Assembly: GCA_039519185.1 (NCBI GenBank)
Contig: CM076849.1
Span: 63,880,587 to 63,944,586 of the forward strand
DNA length: 64,000 nucleotides
Reading direction: 5' to 3'
DNA from: Astragalus membranaceus
Lineage: Eukaryota; Streptophyta; Magnoliopsida; Fabales; Fabaceae
In this document: one piece after another, positions 21,264 to 33,690 of the stretch
Layout of the letters: the number at the start of each line of letters is the position of its first letter
Position numbering within the stretch: position 1 is the first letter of the stretch
Notes under the pieces: model-generated
Databases searched by the model: none
What the model was told of the DNA's origin: nothing
What the model saw: the letters and a program-made list of their open reading frames with translations, nothing else
Made by a program: the position numbers and the translations under genes

Positions 21264-23430
21264 TGTAACGCCCTAAATATTTAATTAATTTATTTAATTA
21301 AGTATTTAGGAATTTATTTTAATTAATTGAATATAATCTAAATGTTAGAAATTATATTAATATGGTGTAGGTGGTATTAGGAGGTGGAGGCGCCAATTAG
21401 ATGAACTTGGGCTTAAGTGAAGAGGCCCAAGCCCATGATCCATGTAATAGGCGAGTTAGTTATGCCTTGTGAGATTAGGGTTTTGGCTAGCATTTTGCGA
21501 ATTGGAGAGAAAAAGTGAGAGAGGCGCCGTGGAGAGAGGAGAAGAAAGAGAAGAAGATCGCGAAGTTCAAGGAGAAGAGGGACGTGATTTTGTTGCTGAG
21601 GTTCTGGTGGTGACTGTCTCTAGGGCTCCTACTCTTCGAATTTAAGGTAAGGGGAGTTCTATCTTTCTATATAATAGATTTTATGATAGGTTTTAGAGTA
21701 GGGTTAGCCTAGATCTATCCATATTCATGATCGGTGTGTGATTTCATGTTGTTTTTATGATTTGTATGTGATTTGATGTATTCGAGTTGCTCGGAATCCG
21801 TTTGTTGGTGTTATGGGCGCATAGGGCGCCATAGGTGTGGTTGTGTGTTGCTGGATTTTGGTCATTTTGGATGCAGGAAGTGGCGCCCTTGTGCTGGGCG
21901 CCATGAGCCAAGTTTTTGTGTTGCTGGTCTTGTGCAGGATTTGGCGCCCCATGGCTGGGTGCATGTTCCATTGCGTGTTACTGCCCTGGGCGCATGGCGC
22001 CCGTGCGCCAGTGTGCGTGTGTGCTGTGTTGCGCTCCAGTGCGCGTGTTGTTGCTCCTGGGCGCATGGCGCCCGTGTTGCGCGCCTGTTGCGCTGTGTTG
22101 CTTTTGGATGTCTAAGTTTGTGTCTTAGGCGCCCAGTGCCTGGGCGCCATTTTCAGGATGTTCCCGATTTTTAATAAAAACTGTTTTCGCTATATCTTTT
22201 GACTCGGTCATCCGTTTTAAACATTTCAAAAAGTGTTGGGAAGCTTTTTCGGTCGTCTACCTGCGTGTCTTATTTTTAAAATAAAAACTTATTATTTTCT
22301 GGTAGTTTCTGGGCGCCCAAGTGGCTGTCCCCGGTGGTCATCCCAGTGACGTTGTAAAGCCGTATTGCGTATAACCAACAGTTTTAACACTTTAGTGTCA
22401 AAATAGGTGCTTATGACGATGATTCCCTTAGTGGCTAGTTAAATGACGTTTTTGCCCTCAGTGGCCAATATTATTGATGATGATGTGTAAATGACGATGA
22501 TGCCCTTAGTGGCTACTTAAATGACGGTTTTGCCCTTAGTGGCTATTGTTTGTTTGATGACGTTTATGGATAAGTGACGATGAGGCCCAAAAGGCTAAGC
22601 GACGATGATAATAAGCGACGATGAAATATAGCGACGTTGTTGTGTGTAATTATAAATTGACACGTGCTGTGCCTCTTATTTGGCAAATTGGTAAGTGACG
22701 GGTCACATAGTTGACAGTGATTGTGTGTTTGTGTGCGGTGCATGTCATAGTGTCTCATGTATTCCATGTGCATGAACCCAGCGACGATGAGGCCATAAAG
22801 GCTAAGCGACGATGAGGCCAAAAAGGCTAAGCGACGACGATGAAAGGTACCTCATGCATATGCCTGCGAGTGGGTTGCATTTCATATAGTTACATGACAT
22901 CGTGATGAGTTATTTTAATGACGTAATTGATGACTGTGATGTGGTTACTCTAGTGCTGTGACTTTGACTTATTGCTTATCATATGATTTATTATATGGAT
23001 TGAATTGGACTCACCCTTCTGTTTGAATGTTACCCCTATGCGGTAACGTGCAGGTGATCACGAGTGAAGACCTAGGTATCTTCACTAATTTGAGTCGGGT
23101 CGTCATGCTCTGATACGTAGCACTCAGGGGGGGAAACGAACTCGATGTTTTAAGACCATTTTGGTTGTTATATGTTATTTGATGGTTTCTCTTTATTTTA
23201 CTTTCCGCTGCGTAGTTGGTTTTATTGATGTCAAGGTTGTGGTGACGATGACTGATGCTTGAGGTTTTCCCCATTGGGGGCATGCTACGTATTGCACAAT
23301 TATTTGATGTTGAACTATTTATTTGAAGTACGACGTTTCGATTTGAGTATGTGTAACATTCCTTGCGATGAAAGAAATTTTGAACTCTGATTTTTACAAA
23401 CAAATTAACGGGTAGAAAAGGGGTGTTACA
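21264..23430 (+). repeat. Element B 3' LTR
   Basis: 2167 bases, TG..CA ends, closely matching the 5' LTR apart from the hAT insertion, an 18-base difference near 22366 and scattered substitutions. Confidence 0.93.
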
Positions 23431-23739
23431 TGTGGGTTTTCACAAAAATGATTTTCAAAACTATCACGTTGCACGCCAAGCTTCACTTCGGAGATTTCAG
23501 TCACTTGCAAGCAGATCCATCAATTAATCCTTTGATGGTTATTCGCAATGTGAAAACAGTCAACAGTCACCTCACTTTCATATTCGTATTCATGTTTGAC
23601 TCGTCAAACGGAACCGCATCATACAATCTGATCGTTAACCTTCGCAAGCGAAAGGTTAACACCAAAACCTTGCCACTATAGTGGAAACTTATGTATCTAG
23701 CCCGTCTTAGAGCTACGAGACTCTAACAACTCCATTTCA

Positions 23740-26166
23740 TGCATCATTAACTCTGCCGTGCGAAACAATTCCCTACTCAGCGCATCGGCTACAACACTGG
23801 CCTTTCCTGGATGATACTTCAACTCGAAGTCATAATCCTTCAGAAATTCAACACATATCCTTCGCCTGTTATTCGGTTCTTTCTGATCAAATAGATACTC
23901 TAAACTCTTGTGATCACCAAAGACTTCGAAACGAGACCCTTACAGGTAATATCTTCAAATCTTCAATGCATACATAATAGCTGCCAACTCCAAATCATGA
24001 GTCGGATAATTCTCCTCATGAGTCTTCAATTGCCTGGATGCATAGGCTACCACTTGTTGATTCTGCATGAGAACACATCCTAAACCCTTCCCAGAAGCAT
24101 CGCTGTAAATTTGGAATTCCAAAGACGGATCTGGAAGAATATGGGTTGGAGCAGAAGTCAACCGAACCTTCAACTCTTGAAAACACTCTTCACAATTGGC
24201 ATCCCACATGAACGGCTGATCCTTACCGGTTAACCGTGTAAGTGGAATAACTAACTGTGAGAACCCTCGAATAAATCTCCTATAATAACCGGCTAAACAC
24301 AGAAACTTCTTATCTCAGTGACGGACGTTGGTCGTTCCCAGTTTAACACAGCTTCCACCTTACTGGGACCCATCGCGACTCCCGACTGGGAAATCACGTG
24401 TCCCAAAAACTTCACTTCAGGTATCCAGAAGTCACACTTCGACGGCTTTGCATACAATTTCTTTTCTCGGAGTACATTCAGAACAATGCGGAGATGTTGA
24501 ACATGATCCTCAATGGTCTTTGAGTACACCAAGATATCATCAATAAAAACTACTACAAACTGATCGAGGTAGTGTGAAAAACTCGGTTCATGTAATCCAT
24601 GAATACCGCCGGAGCATTAGTCAAACCGAAGGGCATCACTACGAGCTCGTAATGTCCATACCTAGTACGGAAAGCTGTCTTTGAAATATCTAAGGCTCTT
24701 ACCTTTATTTGATGATAGCCCGATCTCAGGTCAATTTTTGAAAATATCACGGCACCTCGAAGTTGGTCAAGCAAATCGTCTATCCTTGGTAAGGGATATT
24801 TATTCTTGATCGTCACTTTGTTGAGTTGTCGATAATCAATGCACAATCTCATGCTACCATCTTTCTTTTTGACTAGAAAAACCGGAGCACCCCATGGAGA
24901 AGCGCTCGGTCGAATGAACCTCTTTGAGATCAACTCTTCAAGTTGAGACTTCAATTCCTTTAATTCTAAAGGGGACATTCTATAAGGAGCAATAGATATT
25001 AATCCTGTACCAGGAACCAATTCTATTGAGAATTCTACCTCTCGGTCAGGAGGTAAGGATGAAACTTCATCCGGAAAAACATCTAGAAATTCTTTCACAA
25101 CTAGAACAGATGACAAATCTAAACCAGTTTCAATGGATGCAGATAACATAATAACATAAGCTTCTGCACCTTGAAATAATGGTTGGCTTGCTGAGGTGAA
25201 CGAGATAACTGCTTCAGAATTTGTCTTTGTCAATTCAACAGATTCAGAGGCAAGACTGATGGTCCGATTGGCACAGTCGATTGTAACGTGATTTGCAGTC
25301 ATCCAATTCATACCCAAGTCGATGTTCATACTTCTCATAGGCAAACAGATAATTTCTACAACGAAATTTCTGTCTCCTATGACAAGTAGACAATTCTTAC
25401 ACAAGGATTGGGTCTGGACACGATCCTTAGCAGCAGTAAAAATAGTTATTGGCTCGGACAGCGGAGACAACGCTAGTCCCAACCGATCCGCACATGATTG
25501 TGCTGTAAAACAATGGGTTGCACCCGAACCATATAATATACTGACGGAGTTATTGAAAACTGATCTCATACCCTCAGTAGATTGTCTGCAGTTGTAACTG
25601 TCTAAACATCCAAAATGTTGACTCGTCCGCGTGTTGGAGCAGCTTGAGCTTCTTTGAAACTCTTCCATGCTGGGCACTCTTTACCATAGTGACCCACTAC
25701 ATTACTATAAAAGTACTGATTAGATCTTTGCTTACAATCACCACTGTGACGTTTTCCACAGTTAGAACATCTTCTGACCTTTGAAGAATCGAAGAGCTGC
25801 ACCTGCTTTTCCTTTGATGAATTTATCTTAGGACTTTGCATTCCGAGTTGGTAATTCAACTACCTTCTTTCCTTTCCAGTATTCTCTTTGAGATCATTCT
25901 AGGTGACATAGGCTGGTTGCACTTAAACAACATAATTAGTAATAGTATAAGAACTGAGACCCTAAGCCATAAAAGCACTTATGCCCCTCTTATACATTTG
26001 CATTCTCCACTCGTTATCCGGAGCTTACTTGACCACTTGGTAAAATTGAGACAACTTCTCAAACTTAGTGGTGTATTCTTCCACCGTCCTATCACCTTTC
26101 CTGAGGATGCACCGGTTGGAGATTCCGGTTTTGGTCGAGGATTGCGTCTTGATCATCCTGTCATAA
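23740..26166 (-). pseudogene. Element A1 gag-pol remnant, no integrase
   Basis: Read from right to left. The gag ATG near 26165 is followed almost at once by a stop. Only the back of the gag domain remains, then CCHC-like sequence (CSNCGKRHSGDC; the second knuckle has lost its first Cys), a protease block with YGSGATHCF, where catalytic D is replaced by G, an RT block (25060-24580) with PYRMSPLELKEL and KIDLRSGYHQIKV, the IDD motif near 24540, then RNase H (YSDASGKGLGCVL, about 24110). Coding similarity stops after LMMHEMELLES near 23730. No HHCC or DDE integrase motif follows. Several frameshifts are present. It is non-functional. Confidence 0.88.
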
Positions 26167-26293
26167 TTCCGCTTATGATGCACTAAGTATTAAGTTGATC
26201 AGGCTCAATGTCTCTTAGCATCACAAGTGTAATTACAAAAAGGACTAACAAGGAATCGACTCAACCCTAAACTAAGTCCGACTAGGTCGAACT

Positions 26294-26305
26294 GCTCTGA
26301 TACCA
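26294..26305 (-). promoter_or_regulatory. Element A1 primer-binding site (tRNA-iMet)
   Basis: On the minus strand TGGTATCAGAGC lies two bases from the 5' LTR end. Confidence 0.9.
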
Positions 26306-26307
26306 AC

Positions 26308-28591
26308 TGTAACACCCCGGTATTTTTATCGACTAAAAATGCCCGAGTGCACATTAGTAACACATCAGAGATATATTTCCTGCTTAGACACTGAATATCA
26401 CTATAAATTTTTCGCTGAATATAAACCAAACAGTCTTATTTACAAACAAGACAATACGGTTCTCAAACCATAAACCATCAGCATCTATAGTGTTCAGTAT
26501 CATACAAGAAAGCGGAAGACAGATATAACACTAAAGAAATAATGTTGTGATACACGGATAACAAGGAAAGATATACACTTAAGCATAAAGCCAAGTCTTC
26601 AGCAACCATCCGAGTACCACCTACTCGTGCCTCTTGGATCTCCACTTTCCCTATTTATCTGTAAAACAACAACATTTAATCAGTGAGATACAATCTCAGT
26701 GAGTTCTACCGAGACCCCTACTAACACTCTCGGTTCAATTATGAAATTCTGTTATAACTCAGTGTGTCACCGACTGCACCAATGCTAATCCCGGTAAACC
26801 ACACCACAAAACCATGGTAACGTACCACCGACTGCCCCAAGACTAATCCCGGTGAACGTTACTCAATACTCTTCGACACACTACTGACTGCCCCAAGGCT
26901 AATCCCGGCGAACCCCTTACCAATAATAGTTTCACTATTGGCCTCAGTGCCTAGGGTAAGGGTTCATGACTACCCCGCCTAGTATGTCAACATGGGTTGT
27001 CACCCAAACTCGATATAATATATATCTACAATCATATGAACTCAAGGTTCATTTACCTTAGACAAATAATTGAACATTATAAGTTAAATCCACATTCACT
27101 CTCGCATACTAATTCGTCACTTTTCAACACAATTTATGACTCTAAAAACAGTTCATTTTACCCTTAAAAATAAAATATTCAGTTAGGCCTCTGAATAAGC
27201 TTTCAAACGCATCTTAGAACACCTCAATCGGGTTCCCGGATCAAAAGTTATCGCGAAAACAAAATCAGTGAAAAACTGTTGAAAATTTGCAAACCGTCGC
27301 GACGCGAAATTCGTCAAAAACATTTGCGTGACAAAACTGGGCCTGGTCGCGACGCGATGGGGACGGGTCGCGACGCGACCATCTGCAGAAAAGTGCAGGT
27401 TTTCTGTTTTCTTGCGAAATTCGTTATTCCGCTCAACTCCGATTCTTGTTCCAAATAAAAACTGTTCAAACAACCATCAAAACAGACTCAATCAAAACCA
27501 AACAATCAATCAATCCAATCAAAAACTCAATCTAATCGAATTTTAACAAAATACGACATATTTCCCAATAACGGTTTTTAAGTCAAAATCTTTCGAAACC
27601 AAATCACGTAAAATTAATTGTAAAACGAAATAATCCTAAACGTGAGTAAAACTCACCCTTGAAGCGAGAGCCAATACCGAGTCGAAATCACCGAGACTTC
27701 CAAATCTCCACATAACCACACGAACAATCCCCGCATAAACTTTCACGCTCCGACGACGCTCAAATCCGCTTTCAATCTTTCCGCTCAATCACGAGACATC
27801 TTTTTGACCGAAATACCGAATTCCTCGAAATCCCCCATTCGAACCCTAATCACCAACCAACTTCCAATTCGCGAAATTGAACTTCGTTCCGCACCCAATA
27901 CGCTCCGGGTTCGCTCCTAGACATCATTGAATCACCAAACACTATTCATCATCTTCAACCTCAAATCACTATTCACACATAAACCCCAATTTTTGTTCCA
28001 CTCACCATAACCCAACCAAACTCTAATTTCTTCACTCCAAGCTTACAATCAATCACTCAATGGCATATCCCTAAGCTTTCAAGACAAGAATGAGCCAAGA
28101 AACTCAACATTCCTCATTTCTTCACAATATTCGAAAATGGTGGATTGGTGTAGAGTGAGTTGATGATGATGATCTTGGTACCAAATCGAAGAGGAAGGAA
28201 CGTTGCACATTTTTCGTGTTGGAGGGAAGAAGTTTTGAAGAACCTTGGTGCCCCATTTTTCCTCTTCTTCCATCAAACCCATTCTTTCTCTTTTCTTTAT
28301 TCTTCTCTCATTCTCTCTCTGTTGCTACGCTTCCCTTTCTTTCTTTCTTTTCTTTCTTTATTTAATTCTTTCATTTCTTTATATATTAAGTGGTAATGTG
28401 GTCAAATGACCACATTGCCCTTAATCTCCAATTTCGTTTCTAAATCGTCATTGACCCAAATTAATCGGTTAACGATTTTAAAACAACCAATAATTATCTT
28501 TAGCACTTAATAATTTTACCAATTAAATATTAAATTAATTCAATAGGGTTAACATCCAAATAATTCGTCTAATTATTTTAAGGACGTTACA
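26308..28591 (-). repeat. Element A1 5' LTR
   Basis: 2284 bases. It matches 9467-11797 except for microsatellite length, one lost palindrome copy and scattered substitutions. Stem-loop units lie at about 26757-26925, the palindrome cluster at 27296-27380 and the donor hairpin at 27642-27656. Confidence 0.92.
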
Positions 28592-29217
28592 CTCTCTCTT
28601 TCTACTCTACTTTCACTCCAACAAAACAAGTAATAAATCATCTCACTTTCCACTCACTTTCATTCCTTCAACATTCCTTCCTTTCACTTTCTTTCCTTTC
28701 ACTTTCTGCTCTCCATCCTAACACAGTGTTAGATTTTTTTCTCAAAAACATCTTTCCATTTTTCTCAGATGAATTTCTATTAGTTTCGAAATGTCGTAGT
28801 TCCAAAAGTATTTGATTTTTATGAATCCGGTTTTTCAAAAAGTATTCCTATTAGTTCGCAAGGAGGCCCTCCATTTGTTTTCTTTTGAAAACTTTATAAG
28901 GATGAATCTTTCAATTTTATTTTTAAATGCCTTTAGTATTCCGTCAATAAATTATTTAACGTTCCTGCTCAAAGTCCACTAATTCACCAAGTAATAAGCA
29001 CAACATGTATCAATCATAATCTCAAGCCATGTCAGATAAACCATAGCAATAAGGATATACAATCAAAGTGTCCTATACTTGAAGAACATATCAATCATTT
29101 AAGGAATACATACACGCCAAACACCTCAATCTCATATATCGCATCACAACATCTAAGTATGAAATGAAACACATAACCAACAAATAAACTAGTAAATCAC
29201 ACAAGCATTTATCACAA
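28592..29217. other. AT/CT-rich flank, no gene seen
   Basis: Starts with the A1 target duplication CTCTC. CT-rich to about 28730, then AT-rich. No convincing frame. It may be internal sequence of the 3244-42483 CACTA element, but I see no motif that proves this. Confidence 0.5.
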
Positions 29218-29229
29218 CTAGATAGAAGT

Positions 29230-29331
29230 CCTTTTTTTTAATAAGCAAATGGGGGATGGTATTATTTATAACCAGGAAATACAAATGAGTACAATAGGTG
29301 TTTACAACCCTTACAAGGGAAACCTAGGGGC
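29230..29331 (-). mobile_element. Severely 5'-truncated LINE stub
   Basis: About 100 bases flanked by a 12-bp direct repeat CTAGATAGAAGT (29218-29229 and 29332-29343). On the minus strand it ends with GCTTATTAAAAAAAA, resembling plant LINE 3' ends with a short poly(A). The size, the A-tail and the long target duplication are the classic signs of target-primed reverse transcription. Confidence 0.8.
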
Positions 29332-29912
29332 CTAGATAGAAGTACTTAGACTACTAGAAAACTCGGTATTACCTGCGGAATTTCTTGCGGAATTTTTTGA
29401 AAAATTTGCAGGAAACTAGTTTCCTGCTGATTCAGGTTTGCAGTTATTTCCTTCGTGATAATTGTTTCCTGCGGATATTTAAATCGGCAGGAAATTTCCC
29501 CAGGAAATTCTACAGAAAACTCCGCAGGAAGTCCGCAGGAAACTGCATATTTCTTTATTTCATATCCACAGTGAATTTTAGTGATACTCATTCTGCAAAA
29601 TGAATTTGTTTTAATGCCAATAACCAGAGAAAAGAGGAAACAAATAAGTTTTGTGATTAATGATACTTAGAAACACAAATGGCCAAGCAAAACTTAAATT
29701 TAGTTCACCCAATTTACAAGTTATGACTAAAATCATAAGGAAATTAATGGCGATCATTAATTGTTTGAAGAGCTGTAGCAGTGGTAACATGCTTTTGATA
29801 CAACAACATAATATAAGAAGGTGCTGAAGCTACTTCCATTTGTAATTGTAAGGCAATTTTAAGGCAATGCTAAATTCATCCCTCTGGTCTCAAATACAAA
29901 CAGAATCACAAT

Positions 29913-30180
29913 CTTACTCCCCTTGTTTCTGCACCTGATCAGTTGAGATTTCACAAATTGCTTCAATCCCATTCAGAGATACCAAATCTCCATAAACCTT
30001 TTCTGCATTACATGAAGAAAAACACTTTAGTTTTGATTCTAGAGATTTCAGTGAATATACCTTTCAGAAAAATCAAGCACATATTATCTCACCCTTCACA
30101 TTCCTTTTTGAAAGAACTTTGATACAAGCAATAGCAGCTGGTAGAATTTCATTCAGCACGATGATTTTCATCATGCTGCT
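29913..30180 (-). pseudogene. Two captured exons of an unrecognised gene
   Basis: Read leftward: a frame with KIIVLNEILPAAIACIKVL (about 30166-30110) ends at a GTGAGA donor near 30091. After a 90-base gap comes TAATGCAG, then a continuing frame KVYGDLVSLNGIEAICEIS ending QVQKQGE and a stop near 29913. The phases join correctly across the candidate intron. I do not recognise the protein. The pattern fits the last two exons of a gene copied without its promoter. Confidence 0.4.
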
Positions 30181-30309
30181 ACCTACTTTTATTTCAAATA
30201 TGAAATATGAATAAATAAACATAGCATTATTGCACAATCTATAATTCCAACTGTTTTGAGTTTTTATGCTTTATGAATTTCAACATTCTTAGGTATTCAA
30301 AATATGCTG

Positions 30310-30468
30310 TAAGGTGAATCATTCTTATAAGTGCAATTCACTTTGTTATTCTTGGTGGTGCAGTGGTGCAACAATTTACCCATTCCCAGGGAGTTGGAAC
30401 ACAAGGATGACCTTCATTGGCTTGGAAACTTTCAGCATACAAGAATGTAAATGCATTTACAGCAGATG
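30310..30468 (-). pseudogene. LRR receptor-like kinase exon fragment
   Basis: Starts directly after a strong acceptor (TTCATTTTGCAG, 30480-30469). In one frame it gives AVNAFTFLYAES, then HPCVPTPWEWVNC and APPRITK, an in-frame TGA, and IAL. The GDPCxPxPWxWVxC..PPRITKIAL order is the hallmark of the segment between the malectin-like domain and the first leucine-rich repeats in plant malectin/LRR receptor-like kinases. The transmembrane and kinase parts are absent. It lies on the same strand as the sugar-transporter exon and among CACTA-type borders, so capture is likelier than an ancestral gene. Confidence 0.7.
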
Positions 30469-30958
30469 CTGCAAAATGAAAATATGGTTAGCAATTAGTT
30501 GCATTTGCTTCAGCTTCAGTCATGTAATGCTATATATAGATGCACCAAAAGATCAATAATTTTCACAAACATTGACATTACGAATTTACAATATTTCCTG
30601 TCAGTCTTTGAACTAACCATAGAACTAAGACAAACCTTCCCAACTAAAATAAATGAAAAACAAAAAACGACATGTATTGACAAATTAATGGATAACGAGA
30701 ATATTCAAACAATTATCTCTTCTCTCTCAATTCTCTATACTGCTACTACTCTATGCATTTCAATTTAGTCTTTCGAACTCTATTCAATCCATTAGACTTC
30801 CTAGCTAAGTTGAGGATTATTTCGGTTAGTCCCTAGTAATCCAAATTCCCATCTCAGATCAGTGCCTTCCATTTTCAATTAAGGAAAATCATACTTCGAA
30901 AGGATCTTTATAAGCAAATAAAAGTTTAAAGATAAACTGTTTTGTGCTTTGAATTTAC

Positions 30959-31021
30959 CAGTAGTAAGGGCTTCCTGCCTTTTCTATCTATGGGGGCTGC
31001 TCCAATACCTGTGGCCACAAT
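30959..31021 (-). pseudogene. Sugar transporter (ERD6-like) exon fragment
   Basis: A 63-base exon bounded by CTTTTGCAG (31030-31022) and GTAAAT (from 30958). Its phase-0 translation starts IVATGIGAAP and ends IDRKGRKPLLL. This contains the D-R-x-G-R-R/K signature of the major facilitator superfamily, in the context typical of ERD6-like monosaccharide transporters. Only this exon is recognisable; the remaining membrane helices are missing. Confidence 0.6.
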
Positions 31022-31030
31022 CTGCAAAAG

Positions 31031-31889
31031 TAAAAATCATATTGAGTTAATTTGTGTAAGGTCTCCAACAATAGGTCTAAATCTAATGTAAGCTGCTGAG
31101 AACCTAGCTCCTCCTAACAGATTTGGTAAAGTATATTCTAGAAAGGGTAGAAAGGAAATTAATCAGTATTGGAAAAAGAGAAACAAAGAAGGTAGCTAGA
31201 ATATAGTAAATAACTTCATCAACCCAAGCTCTGATAGAATTTCATTGACTTGTCTCTTTAGAACAGTAAAGATACTTAGATCAGCATGACAAAGAGGATA
31301 AGGAGAGGAAAAAAGCAGGGTAAAATTTGGCAGTCTGGCTTTTCTTTTTCAAACCAACATCCAATGACATATATATGTCACACAAATTAGCAGTAAGAGA
31401 GAATTCTCACTTAAAAATTATAGTTGCTCTAACGCTCGGGCATGTCTCTGAGATTCAGTATAAATGCTTTTCCTACATAAACAATAAGATAAATAATGTT
31501 AAACCAGGATGCAACAAAAAACATGCTTCTTGTCACAGGTGCACATGTAATTTACAAATGCTGCCTTCCATGTTTGCCTGTTGTTTCAACATACTTTAGT
31601 TCTTCTATACGAGCAGTGTTGAGTTGAGTGGGATGGGATGGGTTTCTGTACAAGACTTATTAAGGTATCACTTTGGTTTCAAACATAATATTAGGTACAA
31701 AGTTATGTATGAGATAAACATGACACTTGAACCAAACATGTTACGAACATAAGCTTTGATTCTAACAAGTTATTGATAGTTAGACTCATCAATGTATAAA
31801 TCATGAAATGCTTATACAGATAAACGAGATAGGCACACTAACTGGAGATAATGGCAGTACTATAGAGAACAACATCACATACTAGCATG
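31031..31889. other. Interior of gene-capturing element, no further call
   Basis: AT-rich. Short frames are present but I recognise none as a protein family. Confidence 0.5.
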
Positions 31890-32855
31890 GTAACTGTAAC
31901 ATCCTCAAAATAATTAGGCGAATTATTTGGAGGTCAACCCAATAGGAATAATTTAGTACTAGACTGGTAAATTTATTGAGTACTAAAATTATTTATGGGA
32001 TAACATTAGATCGTTAACCGGATAATACGGGTCAATGAAGTTTTGGAATCGGAATAAGGGATTAAGATCAATACGGTAATTGGACCACGCTACCACTTAT
32101 TTATTAATTAAATATGTGTTGTGTGTGTGTGTTTAAAGAAAAGAAAGAATAAAAGAGAAGAAAGAAGGGAGGAATACGCGCAGAGAAGAAAAGAGGAGGA
32201 AAAGAAGAAGAGAAAGAAGAAGAGGAAAAGAAGAAAAGAAAGGAAGAAGAGGAGTGAAGCCCATCTCCCCAAAATTCACCATCTTCATCATCTCACTCTC
32301 CTCATCATAACCCAAGAGCTAGGTAAGATTTCATCCGGTTTTTCCCCTATTTTATGGCCTTCGAATTTGGGGAGGTTTTGAAGGTGATTTGGCGAAATCG
32401 TGAATTGTGTGATGAAATTGATGATTTAATCATGCTTAGGAACGAAGCTAGGAGCGGATTGAACGCGATTGGAAGCTCGGAACGAAGTTAGGAGCGGTTC
32501 GGTGTTGATTGGGTTCGATTCGGTGATTTTGAGATATCGGTGATTTCGGCTCTACAACGACTCTCGCTTCAAGGGTGAGTTTTACTCACGTTTAAGTTTA
32601 TTCCGTTTTGAAATGAATTGTGTGACTTGTTTTCGAAAGATTTTGAGTCGAAAACGTTATTTTGAAATATATTGCGTTTTAACGAAATCCGTAATCGTTG
32701 AGTTTTTGATTGAATTGCTTGATTGTTTGATGTTGATTGGACTGGTATATTGTCTGGCATTGTCTGTTTTTGAGTTAGGAATCGATCGGGACGAGTTTCG
32801 GATTGATCGGAAAGCAAAATTTCATAAAACAGGGCATTTTGGCAATGCTGTTAAA

Positions 32856-32960
32856 CGCGCACGACCCGTGCGCCTAGTTCTGCTCCAGTGTTTAAAAAAA
32901 TTTCTAATAGGGCGCACGACCCGTGCGTCCAGGGGCACGACCCGTGCGCCCAGTTCTGTC
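32856..32960. repeat. GCGCACG..CGTGCGC palindrome cluster
   Basis: Three copies of a perfect 7-bp inverted repeat with a 3-base loop, some truncated. The 3' LTR has four copies (39660-39780), so copy number changed after or during insertion. Confidence 0.85.
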
Positions 32961-33209
32961 CAAAATTTTCAAAGTACCCAGTTCTTTCCTAATCCTTTCC
33001 TAACCCTCATATAATGATATTAGGCTTATGATGCCACGATTTTGGGTGCGTCACAAAGGGTTTTATAAAACACTTTTGATGTTGAAATCGTTTCGAAAAA
33101 CCGAATAATAGTATACGTGTGCGGATATGTTTTATTGATGACAGAGTGGATTATGAGTCCTACGTGGTAAACTATAATGCAAATGAACTATGAATTCATA
33201 TTATTGAAG

Positions 33210-33326
<117 letters not shown>

Positions 33327-33423
33327 ATCGAGTTTGGGTGACGACCGATGTTGACATACTAGGAGGGGCAGTCATGATCCCCTACCCTAGGCTCTGAGGC
33401 CGATAGTGAAACAATTATTGGCA

Positions 33424-33690
33424 AGGGGTTCGCCGGGATTAGCCTCGGGGCAGTCGGTGGTGTGTCGAAAAGTATTAAGTAACGTTCGCCGGGATTAGCC
33501 TCGGGGCAGTCGGTGGTACGTTACTATGATTTTTGTAGTGTGATTCGCCGGGATTAGCCTCGGGGCAGTCGGTGACGCACTGAGTTATAGCATATCCGCC
33601 GGGATTAGTCTCGGGGCAGTCGGTGGAATGCTATGTGTAAAACAATACGATTCATTGGGAGTTAGCGTTTGCGCAGTCGATGCCGTGTTA
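33424..33690 (+). repeat. LTR stem-loop array, five units (C 5' LTR)
   Basis: Each unit contains GGGATTAGCCTCGGGGCAG followed by TCGGTG; the fifth is degenerate. Units 2, 3 and 4 are enclosed by private complementary arms: GTAACGT/ACGTTAC (33479-33485, 33518-33524), AGTGTG/CGCACT with one G-U pair (33537-33542, 33576-33581) and ATAGCAT/ATGCTAT (33587-33593, 33628-33634). The inner CGCCG/CGGTG pairs on the sense strand with one G-U. Confidence 0.85.

Larger units (their letters stand above)
12682..23430 (+). mobile_element. Gypsy element B (nested in A1)
   Basis: Ty3/gypsy element on the plus strand with TSD TGTGG at 12677-12681 and 23431-23435. LTRs are 12682-16783 (lengthened by a hAT insertion) and 21264-23430. 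The empty-site sequence is seen in A2 at about 59325-59345, where TTAGCATGCGG runs directly into GTTTTCACAAAAA, confirming both borders. It has gag, protease, RT, RNase H, integrase and a chromodomain-like C-terminus, all in the plus orientation, with two frameshifts. Confidence 0.93.
9467..28591 (-). mobile_element. Gypsy element A1 (integrase-less family)
   Basis: Ty3/gypsy LTR retrotransposon on the minus strand, flanked by CTCTC at 9462-9466 and 28592-28596. Its LTRs are 9467-11797 and 26308-28591, with TG..CA ends. The primer-binding site lies at 26294-26305 and the polypurine tract at 11798-11815. Without the inserted element B its internal region is about 3.8 kb, against about 4.6 kb in its full-length relative C. 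The front of gag and the integrase are missing, so it could move only with proteins from another element. Confidence 0.92.

Noticed and set aside
23011..23403. 130-codon minus-strand frame in the element B 3' LTR
   Set aside because: Wholly inside LTR sequence, antisense, no recognisable domain.
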